The translations under genes and the position numbers were made by a program. Positions 43,162 through 51,773 of a stretch of DNA of 64,000 nt are shown here, in pieces. Source of the stretch: CAJMSU01 sp964650315 (GTDB lineage: Bacteria > Bacillota_I > Bacilli_A > RF39 > UBA660); assembly GCA_964650315.1 (NCBI GenBank), contig CAZYQE010000002.1:1-64000 (forward strand), given 5' to 3'. Each line of letters opens with the position of its first letter. The stretch's first letter is position 1. The notes under the pieces are model-generated. The model was given only the letters and a program-made list of their open reading frames with translations. It made no database searches and was not told the DNA's origin.

Positions 43162-44067
43162 ATGAGTAGATTTAGCAAAACTACTATTTATGGAATAGCA
43201 ATCCTAATAACTATAGTATTTATAGGCGTTGGATATGCTTTTTTAAGTAGTGATTTAAGTTTAAATGGCCTTGTTAGTGTTAAAAAACATGAAAAAGATG
43301 AAGAAGAAAGTAAGATAGTATGTAAAAGAGCAGAAAATCTTCATGAAGAAATATGTAATAGTGAAGATGGTAATGGTTGTAAAGCTGTGGGATATAATGC
43401 TGGGGATAAAATTACATACGGATCTTTAGGTACTAAAGGAACATTTAAAGCAGGAGATGCTTTTGATTGTGATGTTAATGGTGATAAAGAGTATAATCCA
43501 TCAACAGAAAGATTTTATTATATTAGTGATTTAAATACAGATAATAATTATGCAGTATTAATATATTACAATAATATATCTAATGGAGTTCCAACTAATA
43601 ATGCATCTTACGCTTATGATAAGAGTAATAAACCTAGAACAAATGGTCTTATTACTGCTTTACCTCAATTAATATCTACTAGTACTTGGTCTAATATATC
43701 ATTATCTAGTACAACTAGAAAATTAACAGATGAGAAAGGCACAGAATATATGGATTTTAATTATGAAGGGCGTGTTACTAGATTACCAACTTATAATGAA
43801 ATAGTTAATGCCTGTGGAAGTGGTAATATAACTGCAAAAAATTATTTAAACAATTGTATATATTTAGCAGAAAATACTAAATATACAGATAATTCATTGC
43901 TATATGGTTATTGGTTAGAAAATCTTTCTGCATCGTATGCTTCTCAAGTATGGCGTGTTAGTGGATATGATCGTAATTTGAATGTACGTAATGCAAATAG
44001 TGTAGGAGCAAAAGGTTATGCAGTAAGACCTGTAATAGAGGTTAAAAAGTCAGAAATATCATATTGA
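43162..44067 (+). CDS. SipW-type exported protein with Cys-rich, DUF6273/FGE-like C-terminal domain
   Basis: 301 residues. N-terminal signal identical in plan to its neighbours (ILITIVFIGVGYAFLSSDLSLNG), a short acidic linker, then a ~240-residue domain with seven Cys (VCKR, EEICNS, GCKA, DCDV, NACGS, NNCIY and similar). It ends in LYGYWLENLSAS...VWRVSG...GYAVRPVIEV. The W-x-R...G-x-RPVIE ending resembles secreted lectin/FGE-like DUF6273 domains; partner unknown. The even spread of Cys suggests disulfides. A distinct cargo or tip protein of the locus is plausible. Confidence 0.7.
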   Translation: MSRFSKTTIYGIAILITIVFIGVGYAFLSSDLSLNGLVSVKKHEKDEEESKIVCKRAENLHEEICNSEDGNGCKAVGYNAGDKITYGSLGTKGTFKAGDAFDCDVNGDKEYNPSTERFYYISDLNTDNNYAVLIYYNNISNGVPTNNASYAYDKSNKPRTNGLITALPQLISTSTWSNISLSSTTRKLTDEKGTEYMDFNYEGRVTRLPTYNEIVNACGSGNITAKNYLNNCIYLAENTKYTDNSLLYGYWLENLSASYASQVWRVSGYDRNLNVRNANSVGAKGYAVRPVIEVKKSEISY

Positions 44068-44080
44068 AGGAGATATTAAT

Positions 44081-44644
44081 ATGTCAAAAGTAAGAAGAAA
44101 GAGTTTAATTGGTACAAGTAAACATTCTATATTTTTAGTTATATTATTCTTTATGGCTATTTTTATTGGAGTAGGTTACTCTTATTTAAATAGCGCTCTA
44201 TCAGTAAATGGTATGACTAAAATATCAAAGAATACATGGAATGTTCATTTTGATAATATACTTGTAAAAGAAGGCAGTATACCTGATGGACATGTTACTA
44301 TTACTAATGATGAATCAACAATTATTAATTTCCAAGTACCATTACAAAAACCGGGTGATTTTTATGAATTTAGTGTTGATGTAGTAAATAGTGGTACAAT
44401 AGATGCTAAAATAGGAAGTATTATTAATACTGGTCTAACTGAAGATCAAAAAAAATACTTAGATTATACCGTTTTTTATGAAAATGGTTCTCAAATAAAA
44501 GAAAATGATCTATTAAAATCAAATAAAGATTCTAAAATAGTAATTAAAGTTAAATATAGAGATGATATTACAGAAAGTAATCTACCTACTGAAGATCAAA
44601 ATATCAATTTAACATTTAATATTAATTATATACAAGCTGATTAA
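44081..44644 (+). CDS. SipW-dependent TasA-like surface protein B
   Basis: 187 residues, paralogue of the protein at 40907: signal ILFFMAIFIGVGYSYLNSALSVNGM, then NTWNVHFDNILVKEGSIP, LQKPGDFYEFSVDVVNSGTIDAKIG, GLTEDQKKYLDYTV and QNINLTFNINYIQ align segment by segment with surface protein A. Closing gene of the five-gene locus, AAGGAG before ATG. The B copy has a longer basic N-terminus (SKVRRKSLIGTSKH). A two-subunit fibre (major and minor) is an inference. Confidence 0.85.
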   Translation: MSKVRRKSLIGTSKHSIFLVILFFMAIFIGVGYSYLNSALSVNGMTKISKNTWNVHFDNILVKEGSIPDGHVTITNDESTIINFQVPLQKPGDFYEFSVDVVNSGTIDAKIGSIINTGLTEDQKKYLDYTVFYENGSQIKENDLLKSNKDSKIVIKVKYRDDITESNLPTEDQNINLTFNINYIQAD

Positions 44645-44695
44645 AATAATTCTTAATGGATTATTTTTATTTACGTAAAATTAAGTAAAGTATAA

Positions 44696-44724
44696 TTGAA
44701 AAACCCTTTATTTTTCGGTATAAT
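44696..44724 (+). promoter_or_regulatory. parE-parC promoter
   Basis: TTGAAA 44696-44701, 17-base spacer, TATAAT 44719-44724. A weak A+T hairpin (AAATAAT...ATTATTT, 44644-44667) upstream may end the previous operon. Confidence 0.75.
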
Positions 44725-44753
44725 AATAGATGTGAGTATAGGAGTGATAATAA

Positions 44754-46655
44754 ATGGCTTTAAAATATGACGACTCATCAATTAAAATATTAGAAGGATT
44801 AGACGCAGTTAGAAAAAGACCTGGTATGTATATTGGTTCTACTGATAAAAGAGGTCTTCATCATTTAGTGTGGGAAATTGTAGATAATTCTATAGATGAA
44901 GCTATTAATGGTTTTGGTGATTACATTAAAATTACAATTCACTCTGATAAATCAATAAGTGTAGAAGATCATGGTAGAGGACTTCCTACTGGAACACATA
45001 AATCAGGTAAGTCTACACCAGAAGTAATATTTACAGTATTACATGCTGGAGGTAAATTTGAATCAGATGGTTACAAAGTATCTGGAGGACTTCATGGTGT
45101 TGGATCTAGTGTTGTTAATGCACTTTCTAAATGGATGGAAGTAACTATTAAAAGAGATAAAAAAGAATATTTTATAAGTTTTAAAAATGGTGGACATGTA
45201 GATAAATCATTAAAACAAGTTGGTACAACAAATCGTACAGGTACAGCAGTAAGATTTATGCCAGATGATGAAATATTCTCATCTACAAATTTTTCTTTCA
45301 CTACAATCTGTGAAAGAATGCAAGAATCTGCATTCTTATTAAAAGGTATTACTATAGAAGTAGTTGATGAAGAAGATGAAAGAAGTGCTAAATTCCATTA
45401 TGAACGTGGTATAGAAGAATTTGTAGAAGATATTAATAAAGGTAAAAATACTTTACACAAAGTATTATCTATAAATGGTAAAAAAGATAAAATTGAAGTT
45501 GATATAGCACTTCAATATACAGATAAATATAATGAAAATATAGTTAGTTTTGTAAACAACGTTAAAACTATAGATGGTGGAACACACGAAGTAGGATTTA
45601 AAACAGCTTTAACTAAAGTATTTAATGATTATGCAAAAAGTAATGGTTTTATTAAAGGAAAAGAAAAGTCACTTGAGGGTAGTGATGTACGTGAAGGATT
45701 AACTGCAGTAATTAGTTTAAAAATACCAGAAGAATTATTACAATTTGAAGGACAAACTAAAGGTAAACTTGGTACTCCACAAGCAAGAGTTGTAGTAGAA
45801 AATATAGTTAGTGATAATTTAAGAGTATTTTTAGAAGAAAATAAATCTATTGCTACTGAATTAATTAATAAAAGTTTAAAAAGTAAAATAGCTAGAGAAG
45901 CTGCTCGTAAAGCAAGAGCTGAAGCTAGAAAAGGTAGTAAGAAAAATGCTAAAGAAAGAAGTCTTTCTGGTAAACTTGCTCCTGCACAGAGTAAAGATAA
46001 AAAGAAAAAGGAATTATTCTTAGTCGAGGGTGATTCTGCAGGAGGTTCTGCTAAACAAGGTAGAGATCGTAAATATCAAGCAATCCTTCCACTTAGAGGT
46101 AAAGTTTTAAATACAGAAAAGACTAAAGAAGAAGATATATTAAAAAACGAAGAAATAAATACAATGATTTATACTATTGGAGCTGGTTATGGTCCTAACT
46201 TTGATATAAGTGATTGTGAGTATAATAAAGTAATTATAATGAGCGATGCTGATGAAGATGGTGGACATATTCAATGTTTACTTTTAACATTCTTCTATCG
46301 ATATATGAGACCATTAATAGAAGATGGAAGGCTATTCGTTGCACTGCCACCACTATTTAAAATACAAAGTGGTAAAGAGATAGAATATGCTTATACAATA
46401 GAAGAAATGAAAGAAAAATCTAAAGGAAAAAGATGTGATATTCAAAGATATAAAGGTCTTGGTGAAATGAATGCCGATCAATTATGTGAAACAACTATGA
46501 GACCAGGATCAAGAACATTAATAAGAGTTAATATTGAAGATGCACAATTAGCAGAAAAACGTGTTTCTATACTTATGGGAGATGATGTACCTCCTCGTAA
46601 GGAATGGATAGAAGAGAATGTAGAATTCTCATTAGAAGATGATTATCAAATTTAA
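44754..46655 (+). CDS. parE: Topoisomerase IV subunit B
   Basis: 633 residues; ATPase subunit that, with ParC, decatenates daughter chromosomes. GHKL ATPase motifs EIVDNSIDEA, DHGRGLPTG, GGLHGVGSSVVNALS and QTKGKLG; TOPRIM with EGDSAGGSA and SDADEDGGHIQ. The sequence HIQ after the DxDxDG motif and the start MALKYDDSSIKILEGLDAVRKR indicate ParE rather than GyrB. Followed after 22 bases by parC, AGGAGTGAT before ATG. Confidence 0.93.
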   Translation: MALKYDDSSIKILEGLDAVRKRPGMYIGSTDKRGLHHLVWEIVDNSIDEAINGFGDYIKITIHSDKSISVEDHGRGLPTGTHKSGKSTPEVIFTVLHAGGKFESDGYKVSGGLHGVGSSVVNALSKWMEVTIKRDKKEYFISFKNGGHVDKSLKQVGTTNRTGTAVRFMPDDEIFSSTNFSFTTICERMQESAFLLKGITIEVVDEEDERSAKFHYERGIEEFVEDINKGKNTLHKVLSINGKKDKIEVDIALQYTDKYNENIVSFVNNVKTIDGGTHEVGFKTALTKVFNDYAKSNGFIKGKEKSLEGSDVREGLTAVISLKIPEELLQFEGQTKGKLGTPQARVVVENIVSDNLRVFLEENKSIATELINKSLKSKIAREAARKARAEARKGSKKNAKERSLSGKLAPAQSKDKKKKELFLVEGDSAGGSAKQGRDRKYQAILPLRGKVLNTEKTKEEDILKNEEINTMIYTIGAGYGPNFDISDCEYNKVIIMSDADEDGGHIQCLLLTFFYRYMRPLIEDGRLFVALPPLFKIQSGKEIEYAYTIEEMKEKSKGKRCDIQRYKGLGEMNADQLCETTMRPGSRTLIRVNIEDAQLAEKRVSILMGDDVPPRKEWIEENVEFSLEDDYQI

Positions 46656-46677
46656 ATAACAAATAGTAGGTGATATA

Positions 46678-49218
46678 ATGCCAAAAAAACAAACTAAAAT
46701 TGAGGAAGTTATAGAAAAGATATTTGACTATACACTAGAAGATATTATGGGTGAACGTTTTGGATCTTATTCTAAATATATTATTCAAGATCGTGCTATA
46801 CCTGATGCAAGAGATGGATTAAAACCTGTACAACGTCGTATATTGTATTCTATGAATAAAGAACGTAATACTTATGACAAAGGATATAGAAAAAGTGCTA
46901 AGACTGTTGGAGACGTTATAGGTAATTACCATCCACATGGTGATACTTCTATATATGATGCTATGGTTAGAATGTCACAATCTTGGAAGACAAGACTCCC
47001 ATATATTGATATGCATGGAAATAATGGATCAATAGATGGAGATTCTCCTGCTGCATATCGTTATACAGAAGCAAGACTTTCTAAAATTAGTAATGAAATG
47101 CTTAAAGATATAGATAAAGATACAGTTGAATTTTCTCCTAACTTTGATGATACTACAACAGAACCAACTGTATTACCTGCAAGATTTCCAGCCTTATTAG
47201 TTTATGGATCTCAAGGTATTTCTGCAGGATATGCAACAAATATACCACCTCATAATTTAAATGAAATAATAGATGCTACAATACATAGAATAGATAATCC
47301 TAACTGTCAGTTAGATACTTTAATGAAATATGTAAAAGGTCCAGATTTTCCTACAGGAGGAATTGTAGAAGGACTTGATGGTATTCGAAGTGCATATGAA
47401 ACAGGTAAGGGTAGAATTATAATTAAAAGTAGATATGAAATAGATGAGAAAAAGAAACAAATTATAATTACAGAAATTCCATATGAATCTAATAAAGCTA
47501 ATATGGTTAAAAAAATAGATGATATTAGAATAGATAAAAAAATAGATGGAATTAGTGAAGTTAGAGATGAATCTGCTTCAGATATTAGAGTAGTAATTGA
47601 TTTAAAGAAAAATGCTAATATAGATTTAGTAGTTAACTATTTACTTAAAAATACTGATATGCAAATAAGTTATAACTTTAATATGGTATCTATTGTAAAT
47701 AGAAGACCTAAATTATTAGGATTAAAAAAAGCATTAGATGCATTTATAAATCATCAAAAAGAAGTAGTACGTCGTCGTACTGAATTTGATTTACGTCATG
47801 CACAAGCAAGATATCATATAGTTGAAGGTTTAATTAAATGTTTAGCTATCTTAGATGAAGTAATTAAAGTAATTAGAGCATCTAAAAATAAAAGTGATGC
47901 TAAAGAAAACTTAGTAAAAGAATTTGATTTTACTATGGAACAAGCAGAAGCTATTGTAACATTGCAATTATATAGATTAACTAATACAGATGTAGTTGCT
48001 TTAGAAGAAGAAAAAGCTGCACTAGAGAAGAAAATAGAAGCTCTACAAGCGATTCTTTCTAGTGAAGATGCTTTAAAATATGTAATGAAAAAAGAATTAA
48101 AAGCAGTTAAAAAAGAATATCCAACTCCAAGACTTACTGATATTAAAGAAGAAATAACCGAAATTAAAATAGATACTACTGCAATGATACAAAAAGAAGA
48201 TGTAGTAGTTGTAGTAACTAAAGATGGATATATAAAACGTACTTCGTTTAGATCTTATAAAGCTTCTAATATGGAAGATTTAACTATTAAAGAAAATGAT
48301 TATGTAATAGGTTTATATGAAATGAATACTACTGATACTTTATTAGTATTCACAACTAAAGGAAATTACTTACATATTCCAGTACATATAATACCTGATT
48401 TAAAATGGAAAGATATGCCTAAACATGTAAGTAATATAATAGAAATATCTTCTGATGAAGATGTTATTTCATCTATTCCTGCATATGATTTTAAATCTGA
48501 TAAGAATATAATTATTTCTACTCATAATGGTATGATTAAACGCAGTAAATTATCTGACTTTAAATTACTTAGATATTCTAAACCAACTAGTTGTATGAAA
48601 TTAAAAGATAACGACTATGTAATTGATGCCTTTATAGAAGAAAAAGATACTGTCTTTATTACTACTGATTCTGGATATGGATTAAGTTTTAAAACTAATG
48701 AAATTCCAGTAGTAGGAGTAAAAGCTAGTGGTGTTAAAGCTATTAAATTAAAAGATGATCATGTAATATCTGTTAATAACTTTGATTATAATGAAGATGA
48801 ATTTATTTCTGTTATTACTGATAAAGGTACTGGTAAAAGAATTAGATTAACAGAATTTGAATTATCTACTAGATCTAGAAGAGGATTAGTATTATTAAGA
48901 GAAGTAAAAACTAACCCATATAAAGTACTAAAATCATTTATAACAAAAAACAATAATTATATAGGATTAAAATCTAATAAAATAAAATATATTAAAGTAA
49001 CTGAATTATCTATTAATGATAGATATTCTACTGGTACACAAATATCAAAACAAAAATTAGAAGATGTATTTATAAAAGTAGATTTATTATCTAAAGAAAC
49101 ATCTAAAAAGAAAGAAACTACTGAAGTTAAAGAGGAGAAAAAAGAAGAGATTAAGAAAACTGTTTCTCTAAAAGAAATAGATGATAGATTAATGACTATA
49201 GATGATTTCTTAAAATAA
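46678..49218 (+). CDS. parC: Topoisomerase IV subunit A
   Basis: 846 residues. Winged-helix domain with the catalytic Tyr in AAYRYTEARLS, quinolone-determining region HPHGDTSIYDAM, tower and coiled-coil gate, then a C-terminal beta-pinwheel with six degenerate blades (VVVTKDGYIKR, LVFTTKGNYLHIP, ISTHNGMIKRS and further). At the positions of S. aureus GrlA Ser80 and Glu84 it has Thr and Asp, conservative natural variants. Ends in a Glu/Lys-rich tail. Cotranscribed with parE. Confidence 0.94.
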   Translation: MPKKQTKIEEVIEKIFDYTLEDIMGERFGSYSKYIIQDRAIPDARDGLKPVQRRILYSMNKERNTYDKGYRKSAKTVGDVIGNYHPHGDTSIYDAMVRMSQSWKTRLPYIDMHGNNGSIDGDSPAAYRYTEARLSKISNEMLKDIDKDTVEFSPNFDDTTTEPTVLPARFPALLVYGSQGISAGYATNIPPHNLNEIIDATIHRIDNPNCQLDTLMKYVKGPDFPTGGIVEGLDGIRSAYETGKGRIIIKSRYEIDEKKKQIIITEIPYESNKANMVKKIDDIRIDKKIDGISEVRDESASDIRVVIDLKKNANIDLVVNYLLKNTDMQISYNFNMVSIVNRRPKLLGLKKALDAFINHQKEVVRRRTEFDLRHAQARYHIVEGLIKCLAILDEVIKVIRASKNKSDAKENLVKEFDFTMEQAEAIVTLQLYRLTNTDVVALEEEKAALEKKIEALQAILSSEDALKYVMKKELKAVKKEYPTPRLTDIKEEITEIKIDTTAMIQKEDVVVVVTKDGYIKRTSFRSYKASNMEDLTIKENDYVIGLYEMNTTDTLLVFTTKGNYLHIPVHIIPDLKWKDMPKHVSNIIEISSDEDVISSIPAYDFKSDKNIIISTHNGMIKRSKLSDFKLLRYSKPTSCMKLKDNDYVIDAFIEEKDTVFITTDSGYGLSFKTNEIPVVGVKASGVKAIKLKDDHVISVNNFDYNEDEFISVITDKGTGKRIRLTEFELSTRSRRGLVLLREVKTNPYKVLKSFITKNNNYIGLKSNKIKYIKVTELSINDRYSTGTQISKQKLEDVFIKVDLLSKETSKKKETTEVKEEKKEEIKKTVSLKEIDDRLMTIDDFLK

Positions 49219-49220
49219 TA

Positions 49221-49247
49221 AAAAGAGAAAATTATTTCTCTTTTTTT
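49221..49247 (+). terminator. Terminator of parE-parC
   Basis: 10-bp stem AAAAGAGAAA / TTTCTCTTTT (49221-49230 and 49235-49244), 4-base loop, T run. Confidence 0.9.
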
Positions 49248-49270
49248 CATATACTTAAATAGGTGATATT

Positions 49271-49600
49271 ATGTCAAAAGAATCATTTAAAAACTTTGCT
49301 AGAAATCATACAGAATTAGCTAATCAAATAATAGAAGGTAAAACTAGTTGGCAGAAACTATATGAATTATATGAAATATATGGAGAAGATTCTACTATCT
49401 GGAATGAATATTTAAACACTAAACAAACCACAATATCAGATTTTATAAGTACTATAAAAAATATAGACATGAATTCTATTCAATCAGGAATTAAAAATAT
49501 TCAAAAAACAATTAATTTACTACAAGAAATAGGATTAGGTTCTAATAATACAAATAATAATTATGAACCTAGACCAATGTATAAATATTTTGAGGATTAA
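49271..49600 (+). CDS. ylbD: YlbD-like protein (putative spore-coat family)
   Basis: 109 residues: N-terminal FKNFARNHTELANQIIEGKTSWQKLYELYEIYGED...W matches YlbD (pattern HP.L...VR.GK.SWQELYE), helical middle (ISTIKNIDMNSIQSGIKNIQKTINLLQ), short Asn/Pro-rich tail. In B. subtilis YlbD is annotated as a putative coat protein; the role here is unproven. First gene of ylbD-ylbE-ylbF-rsmD, an order shared with Bacillus. Confidence 0.75.
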   Translation: MSKESFKNFARNHTELANQIIEGKTSWQKLYELYEIYGEDSTIWNEYLNTKQTTISDFISTIKNIDMNSIQSGIKNIQKTINLLQEIGLGSNNTNNNYEPRPMYKYFED

Positions 49601-49601
49601 T

Positions 49602-49823
49602 ATGGATAAACACACAATAAATATAATTAAGAATAATCCTAATATATATAATTATTTAAGAGAAAATTCATATTGGTATAAAGAATTAAATAGAGATATA
49701 CAATCTATAAAAAAACTAGAACAAGAAATGAGACAGAAATACAAACAAACTACTATAGATAAAATAGATACTTTAACAAGAAATATCAATTTAATTTCTA
49801 CATTTATAGATGTATTAAAATAA
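49602..49823 (+). CDS. ylbE: YlbE-like protein
   Basis: 73 residues, all-helical. NPNIYNYLRENSYWYKELNRD followed by LTRNINLISTFIDVLK matches the compact YlbE family (PELK.FIREQP.WYR.L.RNP...). Function unknown in any organism I recall. ATG 49602 follows GAGG and comes one base after the ylbD stop; the frame is open from 49563 but that would lie inside ylbD. Position between ylbD and ylbF supports the call. Confidence 0.75.
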   Translation: MDKHTINIIKNNPNIYNYLRENSYWYKELNRDIQSIKKLEQEMRQKYKQTTIDKIDTLTRNINLISTFIDVLK

Positions 49824-49824
49824 T

Positions 49825-49842
49825 TATGATAAAATATACATA
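49825..49842 (+). promoter_or_regulatory. Extended -10 directly abutting the ylbF start
   Basis: TATGATAAAAT with -10 TAAAAT at 49830-49835; only 6 bases separate it from ATG 49842, so transcription should begin at the A of the start codon. Confidence 0.5.
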
Positions 49843-50123
49843 TGGAAGAATTATTAGAAAAGATAGACAATTTAAAAACATCTTTAAATAATGAAGAAGT
49901 TATTATAAGAATTAATAAATTAAATAAAGAAGTAGAAAAAGAAAAAGACCTATTAAATTTAATTAATGAATACAAACTAAATAATAAAGAATCTATAAAA
50001 AAAGAAATATATAATAACGAATTATTTAAAAAGTATAAAGAATCTGAAACAGATTTAAATCTTTTAATAATGTCTATTAATACAAAACTAAAAGAAATAA
50101 ACAAAGGGAGAAAATGTCAGTGA
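49842..50123 (+). CDS. ylbF: YlbF-family protein (RicF-like), shortened
   Basis: 93 residues, helical: MEELLEKIDNLKTSLNNEEVIIRINKLNKEVEKEK...LLIMSINTKLKEINK. Fits the YlbF/YmcA family. In B. subtilis YlbF (RicF) joins RicA and RicT in an iron-sulfur complex that directs RNase Y processing and affects competence and sporulation. It is about 55 residues shorter than YlbF and lacks the Cys-containing C-terminal tail, so the cluster-binding part is missing. No Shine-Dalgarno precedes the ATG. Overlaps rsmD by 10 bases. Confidence 0.7.
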   Translation: MEELLEKIDNLKTSLNNEEVIIRINKLNKEVEKEKDLLNLINEYKLNNKESIKKEIYNNELFKKYKESETDLNLLIMSINTKLKEINKGRKCQ

Positions 50124-50665
50124 AAGTAATTAGTGGTAAGTATAAAGGAAGAAAAATATTAGGTTTTGATATTGATGGTACAAGACCTACAATGGATAGA
50201 GTAAAAGAAAGTCTGTTCGCTATGATACAAGACTATATAAATGAATCAGTAGTATTAGATTTGTTTTCTGGTAGTGGTAATCTAGGAATAGAAGCTTTAA
50301 GTATGGGTTCCAAATATGTCTATTTTGTTGATAATAATAAAAAAGCATATAATACAATAAAGAATAATATAGTAAATATTGGTATAGAAAACTTTAATAT
50401 TTTAAATACCGATTATAAAAAAGCATTAAATTATTATAAAGAAAATAATATAAAATTTGATATTATCTTTTTAGATCCACCATATAATACAAATTATATA
50501 GAAAAGAGTATTGAATTAATAGATAAATATAAATTATTAAATAATAAAGGAATTATAGTTGCTGAAAGTAGCGATATTAATAAAATAATATATCCTAAAA
50601 ATTACAAAGTGATTAAAGATAAAAAGTATAATGATAAATGGGTAGTAATATTAAAACAATTATGA
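50114..50665 (+). CDS. rsmD: 16S rRNA (guanine966-N2)-methyltransferase
   Basis: 183 residues, RsmD (YlbH). N-terminal signature VISGKYKGRKIL...TRPTMDRVKESLFAM, SAM-binding VLDLFSGSGNLGIEALSMG, catalytic IFLDPPYNTNY. Methylates G966 of 16S rRNA in the small subunit. AAGGGAG precedes ATG within the end of ylbF. The gene usually next, coaD, is absent. Confidence 0.94.
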   Translation: MSVKVISGKYKGRKILGFDIDGTRPTMDRVKESLFAMIQDYINESVVLDLFSGSGNLGIEALSMGSKYVYFVDNNKKAYNTIKNNIVNIGIENFNILNTDYKKALNYYKENNIKFDIIFLDPPYNTNYIEKSIELIDKYKLLNNKGIIVAESSDINKIIYPKNYKVIKDKKYNDKWVVILKQL

Positions 50666-50692
50666 TAGAATTATTTTAAGATAGGTGATACT

Positions 50693-51670
50693 ATGAAAAG
50701 ATTAAATAATAAGGGATTTGCTATATCAACACTATTATATGGATCAATATTAATAATATTTCTAATAGTAGTAGCTTTAATGGCTACTTTAGGAACTACT
50801 AGAAAAAATACTAAGAATTTGATGTATCAAATAGATGATGAGTTAAATAGATATTCTAATATTAATCAACATTTTGTATATGATCAAGATATAGATGACG
50901 AAGCAGGAAGAAAAATATTTATATTAGAAGATGGCTGGTATTTAATAGAACTATGGGATACAACAAATAAATTTTCAGGAGTTGCATATTTTAAAAAAGA
51001 TGAAAAGATAAATGTATATTTAAAAGCAAAAGATGCAGATGAAGTTTCATATATAACTTTTGGTGAGAATCCAAATGAAGCTGATATCAAACATTTTTCA
51101 GCTGTTAAATATACAGCCGAATCAAAAACTAATTCAGAATTTAAAATATCCAAATTATCAAATGATCCTGAAAACAAAGTGCCAATTCCAGAGCAAGAAA
51201 CAAAATTAAATAATGTTCAATATATAAGAGACTGCATGAATAGTATTAATAATAATTCTTGGGTATTTTGGACTGAAATTCAAGCTTATGATAACAACAA
51301 CAATAAAATAGACTTATCATCAAAAACTTGGGAATTTGATAATAAAGGTGGGACAACAGGTTCTGGTGGAATCGATGCACAAAAAGTAATATTTGATAAT
51401 AAAATATCAAAACAAGAAAGTGGAACTTATTTCGGAGTTAAAAATACTGATACTTCAAAAAGTTTATGTATAACAATAAATTTAGGTAGCAAATATAATC
51501 TAAGCGAGATAGCAGTATGGCATTTCCACGAAGATTTTAGAAAGTATCCAAATCATAAAATATCAGTTTCAGAAACTAATGAAGATGGATCTTTTAGAGA
51601 AGTTTACAGTGGCTCTAGAAAGGAAACTTTACTTGGTATTAGATATGCAGATAGATATATAATAAATTAA
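50693..51670 (+). CDS. Pseudopilin-like surface protein with discoidin-like C-terminal domain
   Basis: 325 residues. Leader MKRLNNKG|FAISTLLYGSILIIFLIVVALM has a prepilin-type cleavage Gly and a following helix, but Thr replaces the canonical Glu at +5. The long extracellular part contains an F5/8-type-C-like tail from about 210 (WVFWTEIQAYDNNN, LCITINLGSKYNLSEIAVWHFHEDFRKYPNHKISVS, SGSRKETLLGIRYADRYI), a probable carbohydrate-binding beta-sandwich. AGGTGAT before ATG; single gene whose downstream terminator coincides with the first CIRCE element. Confidence 0.75.
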   Translation: MKRLNNKGFAISTLLYGSILIIFLIVVALMATLGTTRKNTKNLMYQIDDELNRYSNINQHFVYDQDIDDEAGRKIFILEDGWYLIELWDTTNKFSGVAYFKKDEKINVYLKAKDADEVSYITFGENPNEADIKHFSAVKYTAESKTNSEFKISKLSNDPENKVPIPEQETKLNNVQYIRDCMNSINNNSWVFWTEIQAYDNNNNKIDLSSKTWEFDNKGGTTGSGGIDAQKVIFDNKISKQESGTYFGVKNTDTSKSLCITINLGSKYNLSEIAVWHFHEDFRKYPNHKISVSETNEDGSFREVYSGSRKETLLGIRYADRYIIN

Positions 51671-51687
51671 CAATAAAAATAAAAAAA

Positions 51688-51720
51688 TTAGCACTATATA
51701 GTTGACAAGTGCTAATTTTT
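51688..51720 (+). terminator. CIRCE 1 as possible terminator of the pseudopilin gene
   Basis: The same 8-bp stem TTAGCACT / AGTGCTAA is followed by TTTTTT (51715-51720), so the operator DNA would also act as an intrinsic terminator for the gene ending at 51670. Confidence 0.5.
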
Positions 51721-51761
51721 TGTATACAATATAATTAGCACTCATATAAATAAAGTGCTAG
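51688..51761 (+). promoter_or_regulatory. Heat-shock promoter with two CIRCE operators
   Basis: Promoter TTGACA 51702-51707, 17-base spacer, TACAAT 51725-51730. CIRCE 2: TTAGCACTC-N9-AAGTGCTAG at 51735-51761, one arm mismatched at the end. CIRCE 1: TTAGCACT...AGTGCTAA at 51688-51715, arms intact but separated by 12 bases against 11 in the standard 27-base element. The -35 lies inside CIRCE 1 and the start site inside CIRCE 2. HrcA binding would block this promoter and autoregulate the operon. Confidence 0.93.
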
Positions 51762-51773
51762 GAGGGTTTGCTT

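Noticed and set aside
44754..49218. gyrB-gyrA and thus a replication origin
   Set aside because: Motifs (MALKYDDSSIK, DADEDGGHIQ, HPHGDTSIYDAM with short ParC C-terminal blades) indicate parE-parC; no dnaA, dnaN or clustered DnaA boxes are present.
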